From an uncultured Clostridia bacterium (lineage in GTDB: Bacteria; Bacillota; Clostridia; Oscillospirales; Oscillospiraceae): 42,611 bases of DNA. The notes under the pieces are model-generated. The model made no database searches. It worked only from the letters and a program-made list of their open reading frames with translations, and was not told where the DNA came from. The stretch's first letter is position 1; every line of letters starts with the position of its first letter. Made by a program: the position numbers and the translations under genes. Shown in pieces: positions 35,983-42,611 of the stretch. Location of the stretch: contig CANAZG010000019.1 in assembly GCA_947365965.1 (NCBI GenBank), positions 1 to 42,611 of the forward strand. The letters run 5' to 3'.

Positions 35983-37566
35983 ATGCTGCAAATTGAGAAC
36001 ATCAAGCTGACCCTGGAGGAGGACGAGGCCCTCCTTCCCCGGAAGGCGGCGGCGGCCCTGGGGGTCCCGGCGTCGGAGATCGGGGAAATACGGGTCCTCC
36101 GCAAAGCCATCGACGCCCGGGAGGGGGTGCGGTTTGTCTACACCCTCCAGGCGGCGGTGAAGAACCAGGACAAGGTCCTCCGCCGGCGGCGGAACAGGGG
36201 CGTATTCCCAGCCACGGAGGCGGTCTACCGGCTGCCCCCCGCCGTCTCCGCCCCCCGGACCCGGCCCGTGGTGGTGGGCGCGGGGCCCGGGGGCCTCTTC
36301 TGCGCCCTGGCCCTGGCCCGGTGCGGCGCGCCGCCCATCCTGCTGGAGCGGGGGTGGAACGTGGAGCGGCGGCAGGAGGATGTGGAACGGTTCTGGTCCT
36401 CCGGGACGCTGGACCCCGCGTCCAATGTCCAGTTCGGCGAGGGGGGCGCGGGGGCCTTCTCCGACGGCAAGCTGAACACCGGCACCCGGGATATGCGCCA
36501 TCGGTTCATTCTGGAGACCCTGACCGCCCACGGCGCGCCGGAGACCATCCTCTGGGACGCCAAGCCCCACGTGGGCACGGACTACCTGCGCCGCGCTCTG
36601 ACCAGCCTCCGGCGGGAGCTCCTGGAGCTGGGCTGCGACATCCGCTTCGGCTGCCGCCTGACGGGTCTGGCGCTGGAGGGGGACCGGGTCCGGGCCCTGG
36701 ATATAGAGGGGCCGGAGGGCCCCTGCCGCCTGACGGCGGACCACGTGGCGCTGGCCCTGGGAAACAGCGCCCGGGACACCTTCCAGATGCTCCACGCCGC
36801 CGGGGTGCCCCTGGAGCCCAAGGCCCTGGCGGTGGGGGTGCGCATCGAGCACCGGCAGGCGGACATTGACCTGGCCCAGTACCGGGCCCTGGCGGGCCAC
36901 CCCCGCCTCCCGGCTGCCAGCTACAAGCTCAGCTGCCACCTGGAGAGCGGCCGGGGAGTGTTCAGCTTCTGCGTCTGCCCCGGCGGGGAGGTGGTAGCGG
37001 CGGCCAGCGAGGCGGGCCGGGCGGTCACCAACGGCATGAGCGATTACGCCCGGGACAAGGTCAACTGCAACGGCGGCCTGCTGGTGAGCGTGACCCCAGA
37101 GGACTTCCCGGGGGAGGGCCCCCTGGCGGGAATCGCCTTCCAGCGGGCCCTGGAGGAGCGGGCCTACGCCGCCGGAGGCGGCGGCTTCATCGCCCCCGCC
37201 CAGCGGGTGGAGGACTTTCTGCTGCGCCGGCCCTCCGCCGGCCCCGGCCGGGTGACGCCCACCTACCGCCCGGGGGTGCGCTGGTGCGATCTGTGGCAGG
37301 TGCTGCCGGAGTTTGTCTGCCAGTCCCTGGCCCAGGCCCTGCCCATTCTGGACAGAAAAGTCCGGGGCTACGGGGACCCGGACGCAGTGCTCACGGCGGT
37401 GGAGTCCCGGTCCTCCTGCCCCCTGCGCATCCTTCGGGACAGGGAGGGCCAGAGCGCTATTCGGGGTCTGTGGCCCTGCGGCGAGGGCGCGGGCTACGCC
37501 GGGGGCATCATGTCCGCCGCCGCCGACGGCCTGCGGATTGCCGAGGCGATTCTGGCGCGCCTATGA
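35983..37566 (+). CDS. FAD-dependent oxidoreductase (COG2509-like)
   Basis: A 527-aa flavoprotein. A small N-terminal domain (~1-75) precedes the FAD-binding motif VVVGAGPGGLFCALALA. SNVQFGEGGAGAFSDGKLNT is the hallmark of this uncharacterised FAD-dependent dehydrogenase family, and GEGAGYAGGIMSAAADGLRI closes the flavin site. Substrate unknown. The ATG at 35983 has a moderate GGCGG site; an ATG at 35947 lies inside the palindrome and lacks one. It runs co-directionally after xdhC-like. Confidence 0.9.
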   Translation: MLQIENIKLTLEEDEALLPRKAAAALGVPASEIGEIRVLRKAIDAREGVRFVYTLQAAVKNQDKVLRRRRNRGVFPATEAVYRLPPAVSAPRTRPVVVGAGPGGLFCALALARCGAPPILLERGWNVERRQEDVERFWSSGTLDPASNVQFGEGGAGAFSDGKLNTGTRDMRHRFILETLTAHGAPETILWDAKPHVGTDYLRRALTSLRRELLELGCDIRFGCRLTGLALEGDRVRALDIEGPEGPCRLTADHVALALGNSARDTFQMLHAAGVPLEPKALAVGVRIEHRQADIDLAQYRALAGHPRLPAASYKLSCHLESGRGVFSFCVCPGGEVVAAASEAGRAVTNGMSDYARDKVNCNGGLLVSVTPEDFPGEGPLAGIAFQRALEERAYAAGGGGFIAPAQRVEDFLLRRPSAGPGRVTPTYRPGVRWCDLWQVLPEFVCQSLAQALPILDRKVRGYGDPDAVLTAVESRSSCPLRILRDREGQSAIRGLWPCGEGAGYAGGIMSAAADGLRIAEAILARL

Positions 37567-37659
37567 TCCGGCGGCCCCTCAGGCGCGTCAGCCGCCCTGT
37601 ATTCTTTACCATAAAAGGCAGCAGAAATACGATACATAACGAAACGAGGTCATCCGGCT

Positions 37660-38631
37660 ATGAGAAAAATCGCCGTATACGTGAGCTTCATGAATGACCG
37701 CTACCGGGCCCAGCTCCGGACGGCGGCGGCGGAACAGGGCTTTGACCTGGACTTCTACGACTGCAGTCGGGACAGCGCGGCCCTTCTGGACCGGATCGGG
37801 GACTACGAGGTCATCTACGGCCACCCGGACCCCGCGTGGCTGAAACAGGCGGACCGCCTGCGCTGGCTGTGCAGCGACTTCGCCGGGGTGGAGAAGTACC
37901 TGGACGAGGCTATCTGGCCCAGCCAGGGCTGCCTGCTCTCCAACAGCTCTGGGGCCTACGGCCCCGCCATTGCCGAGCACATCGTCATGGTGCTGCTGAT
38001 GCTGCTGCGGCGGATGCCGGAGTATCAGTCCGCTCTGGCGGAGAGGAGCTGGCCCTGCCTCACTCCCATCCGCTCCCTCACCGGCAGCCGGGTAGTGGCG
38101 CTGGGGACCGGGGACGTGGGGCGCAGCGCCGCCCGGCGGCTGAAGGCCCTGGGGGCCTCCGTCACCGGCGTGTGCCGCAGCGGCCGGGCGGAGGAGCCCG
38201 CCTTTGACCGGGTCCTCCCCATCGGGCGGCTGGATGAGCTCCTGCCCCAGGCGGACGCCCTGGTGATGGCCCTGCCCGCCACGGCGGAGACGGCGGGTAT
38301 TCTCTCCAGGGAGCGCATCGCCCTGCTGGGGCCCCAGGCCCTGGTGGTGAACGTGGGCCGGGGGGCCGCCATTGACCAGCCGGCCCTGGTGGAGGCCCTG
38401 ACGGCCCGGCGGCTGGCCGGGGCGGCCCTGGACGTGATGGAGCCGGAGCCCCTGCCGCCGGACCACCCCCTCTGGCAATGCCCCAACACCATCCTCACCC
38501 CCCACGTGTCCGGGAACATGGCCCTGGGCCTCACCTGCGGTCTGGACGTGGACATGTTCTGCCGGGACCTGGGCCGTTACGCCGCCGGAGAGCCCCTGGA
38601 GAATCTGGTGGACCGGAGGCGGGGGTACTGA
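37660..38631 (+). CDS. D-isomer-specific 2-hydroxyacid dehydrogenase
   Basis: A 323-aa NAD-dependent oxidoreductase. The Rossmann loop is VVALGTGDVGRSAARRLKAL; NVGRGAAIDQPALVEAL has the substrate Arg, LDVMEPEPLPPDHPLW the Glu region, and LTPHVSGNMALG the catalytic His. Members reduce 2-keto acids or oxidise D-2-hydroxy acids; the exact acid is not predictable. GAGGTC ~11 nt upstream is a weak site for the ATG. Its stop overlaps the next ATG (TGATG), so the genes are coupled. Confidence 0.93.
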   Translation: MRKIAVYVSFMNDRYRAQLRTAAAEQGFDLDFYDCSRDSAALLDRIGDYEVIYGHPDPAWLKQADRLRWLCSDFAGVEKYLDEAIWPSQGCLLSNSSGAYGPAIAEHIVMVLLMLLRRMPEYQSALAERSWPCLTPIRSLTGSRVVALGTGDVGRSAARRLKALGASVTGVCRSGRAEEPAFDRVLPIGRLDELLPQADALVMALPATAETAGILSRERIALLGPQALVVNVGRGAAIDQPALVEALTARRLAGAALDVMEPEPLPPDHPLWQCPNTILTPHVSGNMALGLTCGLDVDMFCRDLGRYAAGEPLENLVDRRRGY

Positions 38632-39326
38632 TGGAGCCGCTGCGGGAGAGGGACCTCTACGGCCCTGTGCGGGACTACCTGGAGAACCTGGGCTACCAGG
38701 TGAAGGGGGAGGTCAAGGACTGCGATATCGCCGCCCTGCGGGACGGGGAGCTGATCGTGGTGGAGCTCAAGCGGGGGTTCACCCTGGAGCTCATCTATCA
38801 GGCCCTGGACCGGCAGCGGGTGGCGGACGGGGTCTACGTGGCCGTGCCCCTGCCCAAGCGGGGCTACCGTGCCCCCCATATCCGGGACATGGAGCGCCTG
38901 TGCCGCCGGCTGGAGCTGGGGCTCATCTTTGTGGGCTTTACCTCCAAGGGCCTCGCCCAGGTGGACGTGGCGGTCCACCCCAGGGAGGCGGCCCCGCCCC
39001 GCCGGGACAGCAGACGCCGCCGGGCGGTGATCCGGGAGCACCAGGGCCGCACCGGCAGCGCCAACACCGGCGGCGTGACCCGGCAGAAGATTCTCACCGC
39101 CTACAAGGAGCAGTCCCTGCGGGCCGCAGACATCCTGCGCCAGAGGGGCCCCCTGCGGGCCGAGGAGGTGCGGGAGCTGGGGGGCGGGGAGGGGATCGCC
39201 GCCATCCTGGGCAGGAACGTGCTGGGCTGGTTTGGCCGGGAGCCGGAGCCCGGCGGCCGGCGGTACCTCTACCATGTGACGGAGGCGGGGCTGGCGGCGC
39301 TGGAGGAGTACCGGGCCCTGCTGTAG
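38631..39326 (+). CDS. DUF2161-type PD-(D/E)XK nuclease-like protein
   Basis: A 231-aa protein with a PD-(D/E)XK-like core: VKDCDIAALRDGELIVVELK gives D32 and E45-x-K47, and LIYQALDRQRVADGVYVAVP follows as in DUF2161 proteins. The middle is Arg-rich (~residues 120-140) and the C-terminal half looks like a winged helix (ILRQRGPLRAEEVRELGG), so it likely contacts nucleic acid. Its ATG overlaps the dehydrogenase stop. Function is unproven; family members are annotated as putative phosphodiesterases. Confidence 0.88.
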   Translation: MEPLRERDLYGPVRDYLENLGYQVKGEVKDCDIAALRDGELIVVELKRGFTLELIYQALDRQRVADGVYVAVPLPKRGYRAPHIRDMERLCRRLELGLIFVGFTSKGLAQVDVAVHPREAAPPRRDSRRRRAVIREHQGRTGSANTGGVTRQKILTAYKEQSLRAADILRQRGPLRAEEVRELGGGEGIAAILGRNVLGWFGREPEPGGRRYLYHVTEAGLAALEEYRALL

Positions 39327-39367
39327 GATCGATTTTCGTCGCCCTGCACAATCCCCCTTCGACGCTA

Positions 39368-39396
39368 TTGTCAATTGCTGGACATTGTGCTACAAT
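39368..39396 (+). promoter_or_regulatory. Promoter of the beta-CASP gene
   Basis: TTGTCA (39368-39373), 17 bp, TACAAT (39391-39396), followed at ~20 nt by AAGGAGG. Confidence 0.7.
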
Positions 39397-39425
39397 GGAG
39401 TATATCAAATAAGGAGGGCCCCACA

Positions 39426-41018
39426 ATGAAACTCAGCTTTTTTGGCGCGGACCAGTGCGTCACCGGCAGCTGCCACTGCCTGGAGATCAACGGCAAGCGG
39501 ATCCTCATCGACTGCGGCCTCCAGCAGGGCCGGGACGAGATCGACAACCGGGAGCTGCCCTTCGCCCCCAACACCATTGACTACGTCCTGGTGACCCACG
39601 CCCACATCGACCACACGGGCCGCATTCCCCTGCTGGTGCGCCAGGGCTTCTCCGGCCAGATCTGGACCACCCGGATCACCGCCCGGCTCATGGAGATCAT
39701 GCTCATCGACAGCGCCCACATCCAGCAGTCCGACGCGGAGTACACCAACCGCAAGAACCTGCGGGCGGGCCGGCCCCTGGTGGAGCCCCTCTACACCATC
39801 CGGGACGCGGAGCTGGTCCAGGGCTTTGTCCACACCCGGCGCTACAACGTCCCCTTCCCGCTCTGCGAGGGGGTGACGGTCACCTTCAGCGACGCCGGGC
39901 ACCTGCTGGGCTCCTCCAGCATCACCATGGATCTGACGGAAAACGGCGTGCGCAAGACCATCGTGTTTTCCGGCGATATCGGCAACCTCAACCAGCCCAT
40001 CCTCCGGGACCCGGTGCTGCTCACCCGGGCGGACTACGTGGTCATGGAGTCCACCTACGGCGACAGGAACCACCAGGAGGTGTGGAGCTACACCTCCGAG
40101 CTTGCCAAGGTCATTGACCGCACCCTGGGCCGGGGCGGCAACGTCATCATCCCCGCCTTCGCCGTGGGCCGCACCCAGGAGATCCTCTACTTCCTGCGCC
40201 GCATCAAGCAGGAGCATCTGGTGAAATCCGTGCAGGACTTCCCAGTGTATATCGACTCCCCCCTGGCCAGCAAGGCCACCACCATCTTCTCCGGCGACCT
40301 GCGGGGCTACCTGGACGACGAGGCTTTGCAGCTGGTGCGGGAGGGTACGGACATGTTCTCCTTCCCAGGGCTCCACATGACCGAGTCCCTGGAGGAGTCC
40401 AAGATGCTCAACACGGATAAGACGCCCAAGGTGATTATCTCCGCCTCCGGCATGTGCGACGCGGGCCGGGTCCGCCACCACCTGAAGTACAACCTGTGGC
40501 GCAGAGAGAGCGCCATTGTCTTCGTGGGCTTCCAGTCCCCGGGCACCCTGGGCCGCACCCTGCTGGAGGGGGCGGAGACGGTGAAGCTCTTCGGCGAGGA
40601 GGTGGCGGTGCAGGCGGAAATTGTGAATTTCAAGGGCCTGAGCAGCCACGCGGACAGGGATCATCTGCTGGAGTGGGCCCAGTCCTTTGAGAACCCCGCC
40701 CATGTCTTTGTGGTCCACGGGGACCGGGAGGTGGCCCCCTACTTTGCCGAGAGCTTACAGCATCTGGGCATGAACGCCCACGCGCCCCAGTACACCGAGG
40801 TCTACGATCTGGCCGCCGGCGTTCAGCTGGAGCGGGGCTACCTGCCCGAGCGGCGGGCGGCTGCCCACGGCGGCAAAATCTCCAGCGCCTACCAGCGTCT
40901 GGCGGCTGTGGGCAAGCTGCTCCAGGAGGTCATTCTCCGCAGCAAGGGCCGCACCAACAAGGATCTGGCCCGGTTTGCCGATCAGCTCAAGCAGCTCATC
41001 GACAAGTGGGAGGCGTAG
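39426..41018 (+). CDS. MBL-fold beta-CASP ribonuclease-like protein
   Basis: A 530-aa metallo-beta-lactamase with beta-CASP insert. VTHAHIDHTGRIP carries H58, H60, D62 and H63; FSDAGHLLGSS the next His; FSGDIGNLNQPIL the Asp; SASGMCDAGRVRHHLKYNL and SSHADRDHLLEWA the beta-CASP His motifs; VFVVHGDRE the last. Family members are RNA exo/endonucleases (RMMBL type). A C-terminal extension of ~80 residues ends in a Lys/Arg-rich helix. AAGGAGG 9 nt upstream fixes the ATG. It is separate from RNase J, whose length and motifs differ. Confidence 0.93.
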   Translation: MKLSFFGADQCVTGSCHCLEINGKRILIDCGLQQGRDEIDNRELPFAPNTIDYVLVTHAHIDHTGRIPLLVRQGFSGQIWTTRITARLMEIMLIDSAHIQQSDAEYTNRKNLRAGRPLVEPLYTIRDAELVQGFVHTRRYNVPFPLCEGVTVTFSDAGHLLGSSSITMDLTENGVRKTIVFSGDIGNLNQPILRDPVLLTRADYVVMESTYGDRNHQEVWSYTSELAKVIDRTLGRGGNVIIPAFAVGRTQEILYFLRRIKQEHLVKSVQDFPVYIDSPLASKATTIFSGDLRGYLDDEALQLVREGTDMFSFPGLHMTESLEESKMLNTDKTPKVIISASGMCDAGRVRHHLKYNLWRRESAIVFVGFQSPGTLGRTLLEGAETVKLFGEEVAVQAEIVNFKGLSSHADRDHLLEWAQSFENPAHVFVVHGDREVAPYFAESLQHLGMNAHAPQYTEVYDLAAGVQLERGYLPERRAAAHGGKISSAYQRLAAVGKLLQEVILRSKGRTNKDLARFADQLKQLIDKWEA

Positions 41019-41063
41019 CCTCCGGATTTCCCGCCTGCGGGCGGAACACGCAGCGAGGTTTTT

Positions 41064-42416
41064 ATGGCGCAGCTTCAAAAAAATCAGGTCCACACTGTCA
41101 CCGTCACCGGCTACACCGCCGAGGGGCTGGGGGTGGCCCGGGCGGAGGGACAGGTGGTGTTCATCCACGGCGGCGTGCGGGGCGAGGCGTGCGCCGTGCG
41201 CATCCTGAAGGTACTGAAAAACGTGGCCTACGGCCGGGTGGAGGAGATCCTGACCCGCTCCCCCGCCCGGCGGGAGCCGGACTGCCCCCACTACCCCGCC
41301 TGCGGCGGCTGCGACTTTCGGCACGTCTCCTACGAGGAGGAGCTGGAGGCCAAGCGTCAGCGGGTGGAGGACGCCCTGCGCCGCATCGGCGGGGCGGAGA
41401 TCCCGGTGGAGGAGATTCTGGGCAGCCAGGCGGTGGACGGCTACCGCAACAAGAGCCAGTTCCCCGTGAGCCCAGAGGGCCGCGCCGGGTTCTACCGGGC
41501 CCGGAGCCACGACGTGGTGCCGGCCGCGGACTGCCGACTCCAGGCGGAGCAGGCCAACGCCGTGGCCCGGGCGGTGGAGGAATATCTGCGGGTGGAGGGC
41601 GTCCCGGCCTACGATGAGAGGACCCGCCAGGGGCTTTTGCGGCATATCTACGTGCGCACCAGCCGGGAGGGCCGGGCCCTGGTCTGTCTGGTGGTGAACG
41701 GGGAGGCCCTGCCCCGGGAGGCGGCGCTGGTGGAACGCATCCGGGCGGCCTGCCCGGAGACGGTGGGCGTGGTGCTCAACACCAATGACCGGGACACCAA
41801 CGTGGTGCTGGGGGAGCGGTACAGGACGCTGTGGGGGGAGGACACGCTGACGGACACCCTGTGCGGCCTGCGCTTCCGACTGAGCGTGCCGTCCTTCTAT
41901 CAGGTCAACCGGGCCCAGGCGGAGCGGCTGTACGAGAAGGCGGTGGAGTTTGCCGGACTGACGGGCCGGGAGACGGCGCTGGATCTGTACTGCGGCGCGG
42001 GGACCATCACGCTGGTGATGGCCCGGCAGGCGGGGCAGGCCGTGGGCGCGGAGATCGTGGCGGCTGCCGTGGAGAACGCGGAGGAGAACGCCCGGCTCAA
42101 CGGCGTGGAAAACGTCCGGTTCCTGCTGGGGGACGCGGGGGAGACCGCCGCCCGGCTGGCGGCGGAGGCGCTCCGGCCCCAGGTGGTGGTGGTAGACCCG
42201 CCCCGGAAGGGGCTGGGCGAGGAGGTCATTGCCGCCGTCGCCGCCATGGGTCCCGAGCGGGTGGTGTATGTCTCCTGCGATCCGGGTACGCTGGGGCGGG
42301 ACATCCGGCGCTTCGCGGAGGCGGGCTACCGGGCGGCCCGGGCCGCGGCGGTGGACCTGTTCCCACGAACGAGGCATGTGGAGACGGTTGTGCTGCTGCA
42401 AAGAGGCGCCCTGTAA
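41064..42416 (+). CDS. rlmD: 23S rRNA (uracil-C5)-methyltransferase, RlmD-like
   Basis: A 450-aa SAM-dependent RNA uracil methyltransferase. It has an N-terminal TRAM domain (~1-60) and an Fe-S cluster motif DCPHYPACGGCDF (C74, C80, C83, plus a later Cys). The SAM motif LDLYCGAGTITLVMA follows, then VVDPPRKGLGEEV and VYVSCDPGTLGRD with the catalytic Cys. The target is probably U1939 or U747 of 23S rRNA; Firmicute RlmCD can do both, so the exact uracil is uncertain. A weak GCGAGG site precedes the ATG. It lies 45 nt after the beta-CASP gene, likely same transcript. Confidence 0.94.
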   Translation: MAQLQKNQVHTVTVTGYTAEGLGVARAEGQVVFIHGGVRGEACAVRILKVLKNVAYGRVEEILTRSPARREPDCPHYPACGGCDFRHVSYEEELEAKRQRVEDALRRIGGAEIPVEEILGSQAVDGYRNKSQFPVSPEGRAGFYRARSHDVVPAADCRLQAEQANAVARAVEEYLRVEGVPAYDERTRQGLLRHIYVRTSREGRALVCLVVNGEALPREAALVERIRAACPETVGVVLNTNDRDTNVVLGERYRTLWGEDTLTDTLCGLRFRLSVPSFYQVNRAQAERLYEKAVEFAGLTGRETALDLYCGAGTITLVMARQAGQAVGAEIVAAAVENAEENARLNGVENVRFLLGDAGETAARLAAEALRPQVVVVDPPRKGLGEEVIAAVAAMGPERVVYVSCDPGTLGRDIRRFAEAGYRAARAAAVDLFPRTRHVETVVLLQRGAL

Positions 42417-42458
42417 AGCGTCTGCGTCTCCGGCACCCTGCCTGTCATATTGTGTCTC

Positions 42459-42491
42459 ATGCCGCAGGTTTTGAAAATCTGCGGCATTTTT
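42459..42491 (+). terminator. Terminator after rlmD
   Basis: ATGCCGCAG pairs with CTGCGGCAT (42459-42467 with 42479-42487), with TTT/AAA extending the stem inward, followed by T5. Confidence 0.88.
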
Positions 42492-42578
42492 ATGGAAACG
42501 CAGGCGGATTGCGGACCTGTTCTATGGTCTGCATCCCATGTGGAGGCTCCTCCCCCACACGCCTGTCTCACAAAAATA

Positions 42579-42587
42579 TGGTATAAT
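42579..42587 (+). promoter_or_regulatory. Extended -10 promoter of the next gene
   Basis: TGGTATAAT is a perfect extended -10 without a good -35. It is followed by AGGGTGAT and an ATG at 42604 (or 42599) at the window edge; only a few bases of that gene are present, too few to identify. Confidence 0.5.
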
Positions 42588-42611
42588 GAGGTAGGGTGAT
42601 GATATGGACGA

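Noticed and set aside
1-42611. tRNA/rRNA genes or CRISPR array
   Set aside because: No tRNA T-loop/CCA pattern, rRNA sequence or regularly spaced short repeats were found; the only tandem repeats are the ~500-bp modules at 33001-34499.

Overview
The window looks like chromosome of a GC-rich, endospore-forming Firmicute, most likely of the gut order Oscillospirales (Flavonifractor/Lawsonibacter/Oscillibacter-like). This is inferred from the high-GC coding bias, strong AGGAGG-type ribosome sites, sporulation genes (spoIIP, yaaL-bofA) with sigma-E-type promoters, a DivIVA-like protein, a rimP-nusA-ylxR-ylxQ-infB operon, and a mucin/milk-glycan phosphorylase operon. No rRNA, tRNA or CRISPR array was seen.

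Layout. 1-7584: an edge-truncated galE, an AraC-type regulator, then a divergent operon with a sugar-binding lipoprotein, two ABC permeases, a 66-aa membrane protein and a GH112 beta-1,3-galactosyl-N-acetylhexosamine phosphorylase. Together they suggest import and cytosolic phosphorolysis of lacto-N-biose/galacto-N-biose, with GalE able to feed galactose onward. No ATPase subunit is encoded. 7816-14745: housekeeping and repair genes (DivIVA-like, FeoB, YmdB, YbaK-like, ASCH, SbcD/YhaO-like nuclease, type I asparaginase). 14854-15612: an AT-rich orphan gene, a MITE-like element with a TAA target duplication, and a terminator. 15655-18034: a zinc-ribbon protein, an HTH-membrane protein and a YfbR-like nucleotidase. 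18100-23592: the translation/transcription operon, with an attenuator-like leader and a MazG-like gene between nusA and ylxR. 23613-27575: sporulation and RNA-modification genes (spoIIP, yaaL-bofA, tadA, degV) plus a 57-aa gene behind a structured non-coding stretch.

27605-32424: an AT-rich MBL-fold hydrolase, a HAD phosphatase and a three-gene ABC-2 exporter with a roughly 200-nt structured leader. 32454-34499 is the most unusual part: an AT-rich foreign island. It has two overlapping DUF6809-like genes and a tandem array of about 500-bp modules. Each module has a divergent ribbon-helix-helix (RHH) gene with its own promoter and TTG start, a conserved inverted repeat, and a near-identical 52-codon small ORF. 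That ORF is intact in one copy, frameshifted in another, cut short in a third, and present only as a 3' piece in the fourth. 34556-42416: DUF1905, XdhC-like, FAD-dependent oxidoreductase, D-2-hydroxyacid dehydrogenase, DUF2161 nuclease-like, beta-CASP RNase-like and RlmD-like genes. A terminator and an extended -10 promoter for the next gene close the window.

Gene families are assigned by reading motifs in the translated sequence, with no database search. Promoters and operators are sequence matches, not measured sites.
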